From Planctomycetota bacterium (lineage in GTDB: Bacteria; Planctomycetota; Phycisphaerae; UBA1845), in assembly GCA_030616775.1 (NCBI GenBank), contig JAUWWQ010000004.1, forward strand, positions 62,001 through 126,000: DNA of 64,000 bases, in the 5' to 3' direction. The position numbers and the translations under genes are program-made. Within the stretch, counting starts at the first letter, position 1; every line of letters starts with the position of its first letter. Below are positions 44,404-54,553 of the stretch, piece by piece. The notes under the pieces are model-generated. The model did no database searches. It had not been told where the DNA came from and saw nothing but the letters and a program-made list of their open reading frames with translations.

Positions 44404-45957
44404 ATGAACATTCGATATTCCCATCCGTTTGTTATCGCAGTCGTGCTATGGGGCGTCCTGTGGCCCACGCCGCTAGGGGCCCAGACGCAGGCGGATTCCA
44501 CCGCACTCACGATCTACAGCACGGCCCGTCCTGGGGCGATCCCACCGGAGCTATACCGGCCCATCGCCGGGTCGGGCGAGCATGTGGCGCGCCTGATAGG
44601 ACGGATTCCAGGCTACGCCATCGTCAAACAGGAGCGATCGATTGATCTGGCCAAGGGGCGCAGCGCCATACGGTTCACCGACGTGGCCGCCCAGATCGAC
44701 CCGACCACGGTCTCGTTCGCGTCACTGACCGACCCGGCAGGTACTCACGTGCTGGAGCAGAACTTCGAGTTCGACCTGGTCAGCACCCAGAAGCTGATGC
44801 AGCGGTATCTGGATCGGCAGATCACCGTCGAGCAGATCCAGGGCGACAAGGTGGCTACGTTCACCGGCACGCTTCTGAGTACGGCCGGCGGCCTGGTCCT
44901 CAAGGAGACCGACGGGGGGGTGCAGGTGATCAGCGGGTACTCGAATGTCCGCTTTCCTGAGCTGCCGGGCGGACTTATTACCAAGCCGACGCTGGTGTGG
45001 GATGTGTACACCCAAAAGCCGGGGCAGCATCGCACTCGGGTCACCTATGAGACCAAGGCCATCACCTGGTGGACGGATTACAACGTCATCTTCACCGAGG
45101 GCAAAGACGCCAACAGCGGCGTTCTCGACGTCGGGGCCTGGGTCAGCATTATCAATCAGTCGGGGGCAACCTATCCCGATGCGAAGCTAAAGCTCATCGC
45201 CGGTGACGTGCATCGGGCACCAAAGCCTGAGCGGCGCGTTGCCCGAAAGATGTATGCCGCGGAGGCTATGGGGGCGCCGATGGACGGCGGTTTCGAAGAG
45301 AAGGCATTCTTCGAGTACCACCTGTATACACTGGGCCGCCCGACGACGCTGCCGGATAACTCGACCAAGCAGATCGAGCTGTTCCCCACCGCTCGCAACG
45401 TGCCCTGCGAGAAGGTGCTGGTCTATTATGGCCTGGGGTACAGGTACCGCCCCTACGGCAGCCCGATGACCGACCGCAACTTCGGCATCCAGTCCAACAA
45501 GAAAGTGGACATCTACCTTCGGTTTAAGAACGAGAAAGAGATCGGAATGGGTATGCCGCTGCCGTCGGGCCGGATCCGCGTCAGTCAACTAGATCCGGCT
45601 GATGAGAGCCTGGAGTTTATCGGCGAGGACAAGATCGATCACACCCCCAAGGATGAGGAGGTCCTGATCAAGCTGGGCAGCGCCTTCGACGTGGTCGGCG
45701 AACGCAAGCAGATCGACTTCCGGGTCGACTCCCGCCGCGACTGGATGGACGAGACCATCGAGATCAAAGTCCGCAATCACAAGGACGAGCCGATCAAGGT
45801 CATCGTCAAGGAAAACCTCTACCGCTGGGTCAACTGGAAGATCACCGACTCCACGCATCGGCACGAGAAGATCGACTCACGAACGATCCACTTCCCCATC
45901 GAGGTGGCCAAGGACGGGGAGGTGACTATCCGCTACACGGTGCACTATAGCTGGTAG
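44404..45957 (+). CDS. Exported DUF4139-domain protein
   Basis: 517 residues from ATG at 44404, which has AAGGAAAGG upstream and a signal peptide after it (PFVIAVVLWGVLWPTPLGAQ). An ATG at 44317 lies in a CCCCCCTGGAAGGGGGG repeat and is rejected. The N-terminal part (LTIYSTARPGAIPPEL, then FTDVAAQIDPTTVSF) and the C-terminal part (WVNWKITDSTHRHEKIDSRT, then VTIRYTVHYSW) match the DUF4139 layout, a beta-rich domain found in the mucoidy inhibitor-like protein family. The middle has VTYETKAITWWTDYNVIF and DVGAWVSIINQSGATYPDAK, which are characteristic. The protein is probably periplasmic. Function unknown. Confidence 0.85.
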   Translation: MNIRYSHPFVIAVVLWGVLWPTPLGAQTQADSTALTIYSTARPGAIPPELYRPIAGSGEHVARLIGRIPGYAIVKQERSIDLAKGRSAIRFTDVAAQIDPTTVSFASLTDPAGTHVLEQNFEFDLVSTQKLMQRYLDRQITVEQIQGDKVATFTGTLLSTAGGLVLKETDGGVQVISGYSNVRFPELPGGLITKPTLVWDVYTQKPGQHRTRVTYETKAITWWTDYNVIFTEGKDANSGVLDVGAWVSIINQSGATYPDAKLKLIAGDVHRAPKPERRVARKMYAAEAMGAPMDGGFEEKAFFEYHLYTLGRPTTLPDNSTKQIELFPTARNVPCEKVLVYYGLGYRYRPYGSPMTDRNFGIQSNKKVDIYLRFKNEKEIGMGMPLPSGRIRVSQLDPADESLEFIGEDKIDHTPKDEEVLIKLGSAFDVVGERKQIDFRVDSRRDWMDETIEIKVRNHKDEPIKVIVKENLYRWVNWKITDSTHRHEKIDSRTIHFPIEVAKDGEVTIRYTVHYSW

Positions 45958-45986
45958 TTTGGCAGGAGAGGGAAGCCCCCGGCAGA

Positions 45987-46598
45987 CTACGTGAGTTCGA
46001 CGTCCCAATAGGCCCGATCGAGAAACTGTTTCCACGACGCGTATCGGTTGTCGGAGAGTCTGACGTGGATGACGGGATTTCGACGCGGTTTCACCGACGA
46101 ACGGATCAGGTGTAGGCCCGCCTGGTCGGGGGTCCGCCCGCCTTTTTTGACGTTGCACGTGTAACACGCGCAGACGACGTTCTCCCAGGTGGTGGATCCC
46201 CCTTGGGACCGCGGTACGACGTGGTCCAGGCTGAGTTCAGTCGTCGGGGACCGCTTGCCGCAATACTGGCAGGTGTTTCTGTCACGGGCGAAGATGTTGC
46301 GCCGGTTGAATTTTACCTCTTGCCTGGGGAGCTTGGAGAACGTCAGAACGCGGACGATCCGTGGGACAACCAGGTCAAAGCGGACGGTGCGAATCCAATC
46401 ATGCCCGGCGGGCTCGAACTCCTTCTTGAACGCACTGAGCTCAGTCCAGTCCTCGAAGTTATACGAGAGGTGCCGACCGTCCTCGATGTGAACGACCTCC
46501 GCAACCGGCCGCTCGGCAGTATCCCGTTTGAACAAGAGTGCGAACGCCCGACGTACACTCACCACCCGCAGCGCCACATAGTGCGCGTTGAGCAGCAA
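45987..46598 (-). CDS. HNH endonuclease
   Basis: 203 residues. The HNH motif is complete: CQYCGKRSPTTELSLDHVVP, then GGSTTWENVVCACYTCNVKK with the second CxxC. This is the HNH_5 type found as a single-copy gene in many Planctomycetes and other bacteria. The N-terminal part (LLNAHYVALRVVSVRRAFAL) is the family's usual start, but no ATG or GTG lies in frame before it, so TTG at 46598 is taken as the start. A promoter (46721-46749) lies about 120 bases upstream. The protein would cut or nick DNA; its role in the cell is unknown. Confidence 0.88.
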   Translation of the reverse strand: MLLNAHYVALRVVSVRRAFALLFKRDTAERPVAEVVHIEDGRHLSYNFEDWTELSAFKKEFEPAGHDWIRTVRFDLVVPRIVRVLTFSKLPRQEVKFNRRNIFARDRNTCQYCGKRSPTTELSLDHVVPRSQGGSTTWENVVCACYTCNVKKGGRTPDQAGLHLIRSSVKPRRNPVIHVRLSDNRYASWKQFLDRAYWDVELT

Positions 46599-46720
46599 GA
46601 CGTTGCCATCAAGGCAGGAAGACGAACTAGCTACGACGTTAGCTGCGAAGACGCCACCTCCACGACAAGCCGTACCGGCAACCGTTGATCGTTAATATCG
46701 TTGACCGTTAAAGCCACGCT

Positions 46721-46749
46721 ATTCTAGCTTGTCTTAGCTGAAAACGCAA
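46721..46749 (-). promoter_or_regulatory. Promoter of the HNH gene
   Basis: On the minus strand TTGCGT (46744-46749), a 17-base spacer and TAGAAT (46721-46726): four and five consensus bases. The leader to the TTG start would be about 115 bases. Confidence 0.5.
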
Positions 46750-46990
46750 CTCTATCGGACGGGATGGCGTGGGGTGAGCGTCAGATTTTCGGGTGCCTGA
46801 ACCGATGGAGCGACGACACCATCCTCCGTCCTCCGTCGCCCGTTGCAAAGGAGGATTCCGAGGGGCTCTTGATGGCTGTCAAGTCATCTGCTGACACCAC
46901 ATCTGCCCGAGGCAGCGGGCTTCCGCCCTCGCGGCAACTGGAACTGCCTCTGGGCTGTGCGGGATAGGGTCCGATAGCCCGTATCCCCGG

Positions 46991-47764
46991 CTAGCGGGTG
47001 AGATCCTCGTACGGCCCCCCGGGGGTGGTTCTGCGCGGTTCACGACCGGCGAAGGTGCCCTCGGCCGTCACGTGAGGCCCAGGTGCCGTCTCGCCTTTGC
47101 GCGCCTCGATCTGCTGATTGTAATGTTCGGCAATCCGATCCGCCGCCCACACCACGTCGTCGGTGACCTCGCAGAGGTCCAGGTTCTCCCCTGAAATGTA
47201 GGGATGCTGGCCGAGTTGATGCTTCCTCATCCAGTCGAGCAGCGGCGACCAGAAGAAGCTGCCTATTAGAACGATGGGGAAACGTTCGGTCTTCTTGGTC
47301 TGTATGAGGGTCATCGCCTCAAAGAACTCGTCCAAGGTGCCAAAGCCGCCGGGAAAACAGACGAACGCCACGGCGTATTTGACGAACATGACCTTGCGAC
47401 AGAAGAAATAGCGAAAATCAAGTGATATCGTCTGATATTCGTTGGCGAGCTGCTCGGCGGGTAGGTAGATGTTCAGGCCGATGCTTTCTCCACCGGCCTC
47501 CTTTGCACCCTTGTTGGCCGCTTCCATGATTCCGGGGCCTCCGCCCGTCATGACGGCAAATCCATGCCGGACGAGTTCGCGCCCAAGCTGCTCCGCCGCG
47601 GCGTAGTGAGGGTCCTCCGGTCCAATGCGCGCCGATCCGAAGACCGACACCGCGGGCGAAACCCGGGACATGGTCTCGAATCCCTCGACGAACTCCGCCA
47701 TGATGCGAAAGACACGCCAGGTTTCTTCAGTGGCGCTTAAGTGTAAACCGAGTGTATTGGCCAT
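46991..47764 (-). CDS. LOG family protein (lysine decarboxylase-like Rossmann fold)
   Basis: 257 residues. The Rossmann loop is VSVFGSARIGP; GGGPGIMEAANKGAKEAGG is the nucleotide-binding segment; PGGFGTLDEFFEAMTLIQ is the PGGxGTxxE motif. These define the LOG family (TIGR00730). Members are cytokinin riboside 5'-monophosphate phosphoribohydrolases or related nucleotide-processing enzymes, often misnamed lysine decarboxylases. The C-terminal 40 residues are variable. GAGGGATGG lies upstream of the ATG. It is the only gene on this strand for several kilobases. Confidence 0.93.
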   Translation of the reverse strand: MANTLGLHLSATEETWRVFRIMAEFVEGFETMSRVSPAVSVFGSARIGPEDPHYAAAEQLGRELVRHGFAVMTGGGPGIMEAANKGAKEAGGESIGLNIYLPAEQLANEYQTISLDFRYFFCRKVMFVKYAVAFVCFPGGFGTLDEFFEAMTLIQTKKTERFPIVLIGSFFWSPLLDWMRKHQLGQHPYISGENLDLCEVTDDVVWAADRIAEHYNQQIEARKGETAPGPHVTAEGTFAGREPRRTTPGGPYEDLTR

Positions 47765-48806
47765 GGTTTTCCATCCCTCAGTATCGGTATCGGATGATGC
47801 CCTGTGCCTCCCGAAAACTCCGAACTGGTTATCGGATAAGAAGTCGGGCTTTGAGGCATTCGATGCTTCGTGTACGCTGTCGCCATAGCGGTTCTCCTTC
47901 TGCTAAACCGTTGATTCTCTCGGGAGCTTACCACCAGAGTAGGCTCCCAGGGAAAACCGCTCCTTTTCAACTATCTACGGGACATCCTCCCTGGTGGAGG
48001 TTGTCCCCGTGGGATGGGCCTTGGAAGCCGTATCACGGACTTGTTGACCTTCATTCATGGCTGACTTCCTCAACCACAGTTCAAACGCTCGATAAGGTTC
48101 GCCTTATCGAGAACATTGTTCCTGGCTTTCCAATACCGTTGACAGATATGTCCACCGGTCGCTTACACACCCGGTTCGATTACACGTCTCGGGTGGCACG
48201 GTCAAGCGCAGTCAGAGGGTGTCCGGGAATTACAACACGTCGAGAATCCATTTGACCTGACCATTGGCACGCCCGCCCCCGCTCCAGCCACCCGGCCGGT
48301 GGTGACGGTCGATTTCTCCAAGCGCTGCGGCACACGCTGCTCTTGCGCCGACGAAGCGTCGCCCACCCGCCGACGGCCGATCACGGGCGGTGGGTGAGGG
48401 AGCCGGACACATTCAAAATGCTCCACGGATCCGGCCTACTCCGCCGCGCCCTACGGCGTTTCGACTGGAATACGGGCCACGCCGAGGAGGCCGTCAGGTG
48501 GATGACACCCCGCTTACGAAGGCTGCGGCCGGTCTCCTCGAGGACCTGCTCGGACGACGAGAGGCTCGCCGTGTTCCTCACGAGGCATTACCAGTGGGGC
48601 TGCCGGACGTACGACCCGACCAAGGCGAGGGCGAACGCCAGGGCAAAGGCACGCGCGGAAACGGGGCGGAATCGTTGTCGCGGAAGCGTCAGAGGCCGGA
48701 TTGGCCCCTTGGAGCGGGCAAATAGGCGCGATTCACGGTGGCAGAGGCCGTTTTCGCTTGAATCGCGTGGCTCGCTTTGGTAGGATGCTGGCTGAAGGTC
48801 TCGTAA
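47765..48806. other. Gene-free stretch with two hairpins
   Basis: About 1 kb. GGGACATCCTCC and GGAGGTTGTCCC (47979-48007, one mismatch) form a hairpin. CTCGATAAGG-TTCG-CCTTATCGAG (48088-48111) is a perfect ten-base stem with a TTCG loop, without a T-tract. Several frames of 60 to 167 codons have no support. Confidence 0.5.
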
Positions 48807-51575
48807 ATGGGAAATCGGATGAACAGATCTTCCCTGAGTCTCGTCGCTTCTGGGCTTGCAGCGCTAGTCACGATCGGGGGTTGCCAGTCGCAGCCAGATA
48901 TCGCTGACCTGCTCGCGACGCTGAATCCTCCGGACACGGACTCGCTGTTCGACGAGTTATTCCCCGACGCGCCTGCGGACGAAGAAGCGCTCCCTTTGGA
49001 GATCGGACCGGAGGGCGGTAGAGTTGCCTCTACCGACGAGACCCTGGAACTAACGGTTCCGCCCGGCGCCCTCACGACCAATACCCAGGTTACCGTAGGC
49101 ACGGTCTCCGCGCCAGAGTCCACGGGTGGCGCCACCGTGGTTTCCGAGGTTTTCAATGTGCAACTTGGGGATGACGCCTCCCTGTCGCAACCCGTAACGG
49201 TGAGCATTTGGTTCGATGCCAGCCGCATCCCTTCGAGCGCCTCGAAGTTCACCGTTCACGTCGCCAGATTCGACAGCGCTAAGGGCAGGTGGTTGCTGGT
49301 TCCGTCGCAGGTTGCGCCAGGCGAGGACAGAGTCAATGCGCAACTCGACCGTTTTTCGCCCATCTGCGCACTGGTCGTCGACGAGTTTGTTGATTGGGCG
49401 AAAGCTGTTGCTGAGTTTACCGTTAGCGCGGCCGCCCGTCAGTATGAGCGAATCGAACAAAGGCTTGGGGGACTCACTCAGCCAGGTGAAGTCTGTGACC
49501 ATTTCCCTGTCCGGATCGGCGAGGACTCGTATGTCGTCGCAGTGTTTCTGGACAGTGATGCCCTTGATAGTTACAACGCTCACTACGCGCAGGAGGTCGC
49601 CGCGAGGCATGACCCGGGCGACGTGATGGAATCTGATGTTCGTGCCAAAGCCTTCCTGCGGGTCTTCACCGGCTCGATGGTGTTGGATCCCGCAACGCTC
49701 TTGTCGCTGCCCTCCGATGAGGTTCCCGCGGAGGTGTACTGTTGGGTAACCACATGGTATTTGGATCAACTACATGACAGGAAAGGTTTCTATCCTGTCC
49801 TGCCAAGTGCGCGGCAGGACCGACTGGATGACATTGCGACAAATGCGGATCGGGTGTATAACGCAGCACAGGAAACGGCCCAGTGGTACAGCGAGGAGTT
49901 TCTGGCGGTTCTTAACGCCGGACTTACAGAAGAGGACCAGCGTGCCATTGCCAATGGATTGGTGCGGGCGGGCCAGGCTTTTGCTGACGCCTACACGCTC
50001 AGCCACGGCTGTGCTAGCGAGTGGGCAAAGGTCTCGCCTTTTGTCGACGCCGGTCGGGAGTTCTTGGTTGCTAACGAGGAAGAGGTGGCCCTGGCGCGCT
50101 TTGGTGGGCATGCCATCGATCTAGGGTTCGCTTATACGCGCAACACTAAGGGCAGCTTAGGCAAACTGATCACGGTGAATGCGCTCGACCCACCGCAGCA
50201 CCGGCTGGATGACTTGTCCAATGATATTGACGCTGTGCTCACGGGTCTTGACATCGGGAGTCAAGGCGCGCTGGAGCCGAAGACGGACGTCGTGCGTGTC
50301 GGCAAGCACATGGTGGAGAGCGCCCTCCTAGGCGGATACGAAATCGGCTCCCATCTTGGGATCGAGGAATGGTGGTTGCAGACGTGGCACTCAGGCGAGC
50401 TGGAAGAGATGGAGGCTCTGTACATGGAGCTTGCCTCGCTTCAGCTGACGAAGGCTCGTCTCGCCGCATTGTTTGCCAAGGGTGACGCTGTGGCCGCGGA
50501 GGCCCTTTCACCGTCGGGCCTATCAGCCTTTTTGCCCAGAGGTCAGCGGCAGGTTGAGCTTCTGCTTGACTTGGAAGCCGCAAAGGGGCAGATCACCGAT
50601 TCATGGGTCTCCGGGCTCGCTGATGCGTGGATGGGGTTCGTGCATTGGGTTACAGGTGAACCGCATGTTGGTGTGCCGGATGACACCGCCGTCTGGGTCG
50701 AGGAGCGAACCTGGCTGGGGCAGCGGCAACTGTACTGGGACGCACTGATGCTGGTGCTAGCCAATCTCAATTACCAGCATCGCACTATAACGACTATCCA
50801 GTTGGTCAACCGTGAGCAGCTGCCCGTTCCGTGTGAAATCACGATAGACGGCGAAGGTTTCGCTCAGGTAACCGTGGAGGCGGGCCAGGCCGACGCAATA
50901 GAAGCCTACGATCTGAAGGTAGGGGATCACGATGTTCGGATCGATTTCACCGACCCCACGACCGGCTCGCCCATGTGGCAGCAGACGACGGTATCGGTGT
51001 CTCTGGGTGCCGGACAAAGTGCCACGTTCTACATTGGTGCAGCAATCACCGCAATTCCCGGTACCATGGTCCTCCAACTCGGCCCTGGGGACGGGAAGGA
51101 CACGATGGTACGCGGTGCCACCCACACGGATGAGAATTACGGTGACTACCCGCGTCTCGGTATCGGTCAGGGGTCAGAGACGCCGGTTGATACACTCATC
51201 GAATTTGACTTGTCCGGTGTTGGCATCAGCAAAGTCAAGAGCGCAAAGCTGCAGCTTTACGCCTACCACGAGTGGTACAGCTCCGGCGAGACCGCGAGTC
51301 TCTATGGTGTACCTCGTGAATGGGAAGAAATGACCGCTACCTGGCTTTCCGAAGAGGAGAACATCGGCGAATTGCTGGCGACCCGGGTCAATGACGGCAT
51401 CAATAAATGGTACGAGTGGGAGATACCGGCTTGGTTGGTGGAGCAGTGGATCGCCGATCCCGCATCAAACCATGGTTTACGTCTTATTGACAGGACATAC
51501 GGGTATGTCACTTTCTACTCCTCAGACTACGCGGATGATCCCACGCTTCGCCCGAAATTGATTCTCGAATATTAG
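48807..51575 (+). CDS. Large lipoprotein with ZU5-like and DNRLRE/CBM96-like domains
   Basis: 922 residues. GAAGG lies eight bases before the first ATG. The signal LSLVASGLAALVTIGGC ends in a lipobox cysteine. At about residues 65-120 is IGPEGGRVASTDETLELTVP, then PGALTTNTQVTVGTV, the pattern of a ZU5-like domain. The central 500 residues are helical and unrecognised. From about residue 755 to the end there is a DNRLRE domain (CBM96-like): MVLQLGPGDGKDTMVRGATH, then DENYGDYPRLGIGQGSE, and near the end WIADPASNHGLRL. Such domains bind polysaccharide or act as surface scaffolds. The stop is followed in the same frame by a remnant of an RCC1-repeat gene, probably by chance. Confidence 0.82.
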   Translation: MGNRMNRSSLSLVASGLAALVTIGGCQSQPDIADLLATLNPPDTDSLFDELFPDAPADEEALPLEIGPEGGRVASTDETLELTVPPGALTTNTQVTVGTVSAPESTGGATVVSEVFNVQLGDDASLSQPVTVSIWFDASRIPSSASKFTVHVARFDSAKGRWLLVPSQVAPGEDRVNAQLDRFSPICALVVDEFVDWAKAVAEFTVSAAARQYERIEQRLGGLTQPGEVCDHFPVRIGEDSYVVAVFLDSDALDSYNAHYAQEVAARHDPGDVMESDVRAKAFLRVFTGSMVLDPATLLSLPSDEVPAEVYCWVTTWYLDQLHDRKGFYPVLPSARQDRLDDIATNADRVYNAAQETAQWYSEEFLAVLNAGLTEEDQRAIANGLVRAGQAFADAYTLSHGCASEWAKVSPFVDAGREFLVANEEEVALARFGGHAIDLGFAYTRNTKGSLGKLITVNALDPPQHRLDDLSNDIDAVLTGLDIGSQGALEPKTDVVRVGKHMVESALLGGYEIGSHLGIEEWWLQTWHSGELEEMEALYMELASLQLTKARLAALFAKGDAVAAEALSPSGLSAFLPRGQRQVELLLDLEAAKGQITDSWVSGLADAWMGFVHWVTGEPHVGVPDDTAVWVEERTWLGQRQLYWDALMLVLANLNYQHRTITTIQLVNREQLPVPCEITIDGEGFAQVTVEAGQADAIEAYDLKVGDHDVRIDFTDPTTGSPMWQQTTVSVSLGAGQSATFYIGAAITAIPGTMVLQLGPGDGKDTMVRGATHTDENYGDYPRLGIGQGSETPVDTLIEFDLSGVGISKVKSAKLQLYAYHEWYSSGETASLYGVPREWEEMTATWLSEEENIGELLATRVNDGINKWYEWEIPAWLVEQWIADPASNHGLRLIDRTYGYVTFYSSDYADDPTLRPKLILEY

Positions 51576-51770
51576 TGTATCGCCGTCACGGCGGGGTGGC
51601 ACCACAGTCTGGGTCTCAAGGCCGACGGATCGATCGTGGCGTGGCGATGCGGTTACCGGGAGTATGAATTCGGCCAGTGCAACGTACCTCACCCGAACAC
51701 CGACTTTGTGGCGGTCGCGGCGGGCGACTATCACAGTCTCGGCGTGAAGGCTCGGGGCTATGATCACCAA
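51576..51770 (+). pseudogene. Remnant of an RCC1-repeat protein
   Basis: Directly after the stop of the previous gene, and in its frame, the sequence reads VTAGWHHSLGLKADGSIVAW, then GQCNVPHPNTDFVAVAAGDY and HSLGVKA. These are two RCC1-type (regulator of chromosome condensation) repeats of the kind common in planctomycete exported proteins, where GW-HSLGLKADGSIVAWG recurs. There is no start, and the repeat decays at about 51770. It is a gene fragment. Confidence 0.6.
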
Positions 51771-51822
51771 GACGTAGAGTCTACCATTGCTGGCCAATTG
51801 GATTGGTGCGCGAGCGCGCACC

Positions 51823-52644
51823 CTACTTCAGTGCGGTTTGGATGGTGCCGAGCAGACGCTGGTGCGTTTGAGGGGCAGCGGCCAGAAACGGCAGGTCCGT
51901 GTCGGGGTCGGCCGTAAGGTCGAACGACAGAGGATTTCCGTTGACAGGATCGGTGACGCGGCCACCCGCTTCGGTTACCAGCAGGGCTCCCGCGGCAACG
52001 TCCCAGATCTTGGATCGCTTGCAAAATGCGGCTGCCAGGGTGCCTGAGGCCACGAGTGCCAAGTGCAAGGCGGTAGAGCCCAGGTTCCGGCAAATGATGC
52101 CGGGCGTCGCCACCCAGCTCCGAATCACGTTGACCGTCAATTGGTCCTTGCTTGACGGGATGGCCACCAGCATATCGGAGTCGTTGGGGACCTCCTCGAC
52201 GTGGATCGGGTTGTCGTTGAGCCTTGCCCCCTGACCTGCAACGGCCGTGTACACAGATCCCAGGTTGTGCTCGAAAACTACGCCGACAACCGAGCGACCG
52301 TGGTCGAGGACCGCCAGCGAGGTCGCAAAGCAAGGAAACCCGGATACGTAATTCCGCGTTCCGTCGAGCGGATCGATAATCCAGCAGTACCGCGCGGAGG
52401 CGGGGTCGCAGCGGGACGCCGGACCGGGAATTGTCTCCTCGGCCAGCACGCCGTGGTCCGGGAATCGCTCACAGACCGCACCCACGATGTGAGCTTGGAC
52501 GCTGCGATCTACTTCGGTAACCGGGCTGTTGTCCGGTTTGTATTCAACCGGCTCCCGCCCGGTACGAGGCAGCGAGATGTCACCCGCGGCACAGGCAAGC
52601 TGCTTGGCGAGATTCAGCATTTCCTGCAGGATTCGGCGTTGCAT
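51823..52644 (-). CDS. Inositol monophosphatase family protein
   Basis: 273 residues from ATG at 52644; a longer frame from 52701 gives an extra 19 residues with no support. PVTEVDRSVQAHI is the first metal-binding region, AEETIPG the second, and IIDPLDGTRNYVSGFP the family signature 1 with its metal-binding Asp residues. KIWDVAAGALLVTEAGG is signature 2. The family includes inositol monophosphatase and 3'(2'),5'-bisphosphate nucleotidase (CysQ). The substrate cannot be told from this sequence. It lies divergently from yifB. Confidence 0.92.
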   Translation of the reverse strand: MQRRILQEMLNLAKQLACAAGDISLPRTGREPVEYKPDNSPVTEVDRSVQAHIVGAVCERFPDHGVLAEETIPGPASRCDPASARYCWIIDPLDGTRNYVSGFPCFATSLAVLDHGRSVVGVVFEHNLGSVYTAVAGQGARLNDNPIHVEEVPNDSDMLVAIPSSKDQLTVNVIRSWVATPGIICRNLGSTALHLALVASGTLAAAFCKRSKIWDVAAGALLVTEAGGRVTDPVNGNPLSFDLTADPDTDLPFLAAAPQTHQRLLGTIQTALK

Positions 52645-52877
52645 CAGGGAGGATGATAGAACAACGGTGAAAATACGCCACCACGGTCGCCGATCTGTCA
52701 CTCGGGGCTCGTCTTGCTCTGCACGAAAGTGGCCTGCCTGAGGCGATTTTGCCGATTCCTCATCCCGACGTACCTCGGCACGGCTCGGTTCTGTTGGGCG
52801 TTTCTAAGTCTGATCGCCTGATCCTGGTCAGGACGGCGGTCGCACGGGCACGCTTGCGGCGTTACAATGCTTGGGCC

Positions 52878-54407
52878 ATGGTCGCCCGACTCCACAGCGC
52901 TACCTTTTCCGGCATCGAGGCTGTCCAGGTCGAGGTGGAGGTGGACGTAGCCCGGCGCGGTTTTGCCGGGGCCACGGTCGTGGGATTGCCCGATGCGGCC
53001 GTCAAAGAGAGCATCGAGCGCGTGCGCAGTGCCATGCAAAACTCGGGGTACGAGTTCCCGCGACACAAGACGGTGATCAACCTCGCCCCGGCCGATCTGC
53101 GTAAGGAAGGGCCTGCATTTGACCTGCCGATCGCGCTTGGTACTCTCTTCGCCAACGGAGACGTCGTCGCCGAATATGCCGACCGGTATCTGGTAACCGG
53201 CGAGCTGGCCCTTGACGGGCGAGTCCGACCGGTCAAGGGCGTCTTGTCCGCCGCCATGCTGGCCATGCGGTGCGGCCTGCGCGGCATCATCGTACCGGAA
53301 GACAATGCTGCCGAAGCCGCCGTGGTTGACGGGCTCGATGTCATACCTGTGACATCTCTGACCGAGGCAACGGGGTTCTTGTCCGGCCAACTCCCCCTGG
53401 AAGGCGTGGCAATCGATCTGGACCAAGTCTTCGCCGAGGCCAGCACCTATACGTGTGACTTCTCGGAGGTTCGCGGGCAGGAGCACGTCAAACGGGCGCT
53501 GACCATCGCCGCGGCCGGGATGCACAATGCACTGCTTATTGGTCCACCCGGTTCGGGTAAGACCATGCTGGCCAAGCGGTTCCCGACGATCCTACCGCTA
53601 CTATCCCTGGAAGAATCGTTGGAGACGACGCGCATTCATTCCGTGTCGGGAGAGTTGTCGCCGGGCGTCGCACTGCTGGCCAGGCGACCGGTCCGTGCGC
53701 CCCATCATTCCGCCAGCATCCCGGCTCTTGTAGGTGGCGGCACGATCCCTCAAGCCGGCGAGGTGTCGCTGGCCCATTACGGCGTATTGTTCCTCGATGA
53801 GCTGCCGGAGTTCTCGCGATCGGCGCTGGAGGCCCTCCGCCAGCCGCTTGAGGACGGTTGGGTCAACATCGCCCGGGTCCACGGTACGGTCAGTTTTCCG
53901 GCCTCGTTCATGCTGATCGCGTCGATGAATCCATGTCCCTGTGGATATTTCACGGATCCGCGAAGGCCGTGCAAATGCACACCTTTGCAGATTGACAAGT
54001 ATCTGTCACGAATCAGCGGTCCGCTGATTGACCGGATCGACATCCATATAGAGGTCCCGGCTGTTCCGTTCACCGAGCTTCGCAGCCGGCGCGACGGTAC
54101 GCCGTCGTCGATCACGCGCGAGCAGGTGCTGGCCGCTCGTCGGCGGCAGCACGAGCGGTTCGGGCCGGACTCGACCCTGGTCAACGGACGCATGGACGGC
54201 AAGCGGCTGCGCGAACATTGCCAGCTCGATGACGCCGGAGAGCGCGTGCTCAGGCAAGCCATGACCGAGCTGGGCCTGTCGGCCCGGGCCCACGACAAGA
54301 TCCTACGCGTAAGCCGCACCATCGCCGACCTCGCTCAGCGCGACGCCGTTACCGCCGACGACGTGCTCGAAGCAGTCCAGTACCGCCGCCTCGACCGGCA
54401 ACTGTAG
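52878..54407 (+). CDS. YifB/ComM family Mg-chelatase-like AAA ATPase
   Basis: 509 residues from ATG at 52878, where the family start ARLHSATFSGIEAVQVEVEV begins; upstream ATG codons give an unrelated leader. The N-terminal Lon-S5-like domain (VVGLPDAAVKESIERVRSAM) is followed by the ATPase: GPPGSGKTMLAKR is Walker A, GVLFLDELPEFSRSALEALR is Walker B, and ASMNPCPCGYFTDPRRPCKC is the Cys-rich motif typical of the family. The C-terminal helical domain ends ADDVLEAVQYRRLDRQL. In Haemophilus, ComM is a branch-migration helicase acting in natural transformation. A decayed copy of this protein's last 33 residues lies at 57428-57526. Confidence 0.95.
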   Translation: MVARLHSATFSGIEAVQVEVEVDVARRGFAGATVVGLPDAAVKESIERVRSAMQNSGYEFPRHKTVINLAPADLRKEGPAFDLPIALGTLFANGDVVAEYADRYLVTGELALDGRVRPVKGVLSAAMLAMRCGLRGIIVPEDNAAEAAVVDGLDVIPVTSLTEATGFLSGQLPLEGVAIDLDQVFAEASTYTCDFSEVRGQEHVKRALTIAAAGMHNALLIGPPGSGKTMLAKRFPTILPLLSLEESLETTRIHSVSGELSPGVALLARRPVRAPHHSASIPALVGGGTIPQAGEVSLAHYGVLFLDELPEFSRSALEALRQPLEDGWVNIARVHGTVSFPASFMLIASMNPCPCGYFTDPRRPCKCTPLQIDKYLSRISGPLIDRIDIHIEVPAVPFTELRSRRDGTPSSITREQVLAARRRQHERFGPDSTLVNGRMDGKRLREHCQLDDAGERVLRQAMTELGLSARAHDKILRVSRTIADLAQRDAVTADDVLEAVQYRRLDRQL

Positions 54408-54553
54408 ATACCAAGCCCGCTTGACACCCGGGGCGGACGCCGTCCTGTTCCTGTGAACGACGATCTACCCCCAAATCGGATTGAAACGGTCTGACTTCGC
54501 GAGGGCGGCGAGGGAAGTCCCATCGCACCCTTTCGGCGATCCCAGGCAGCGTC

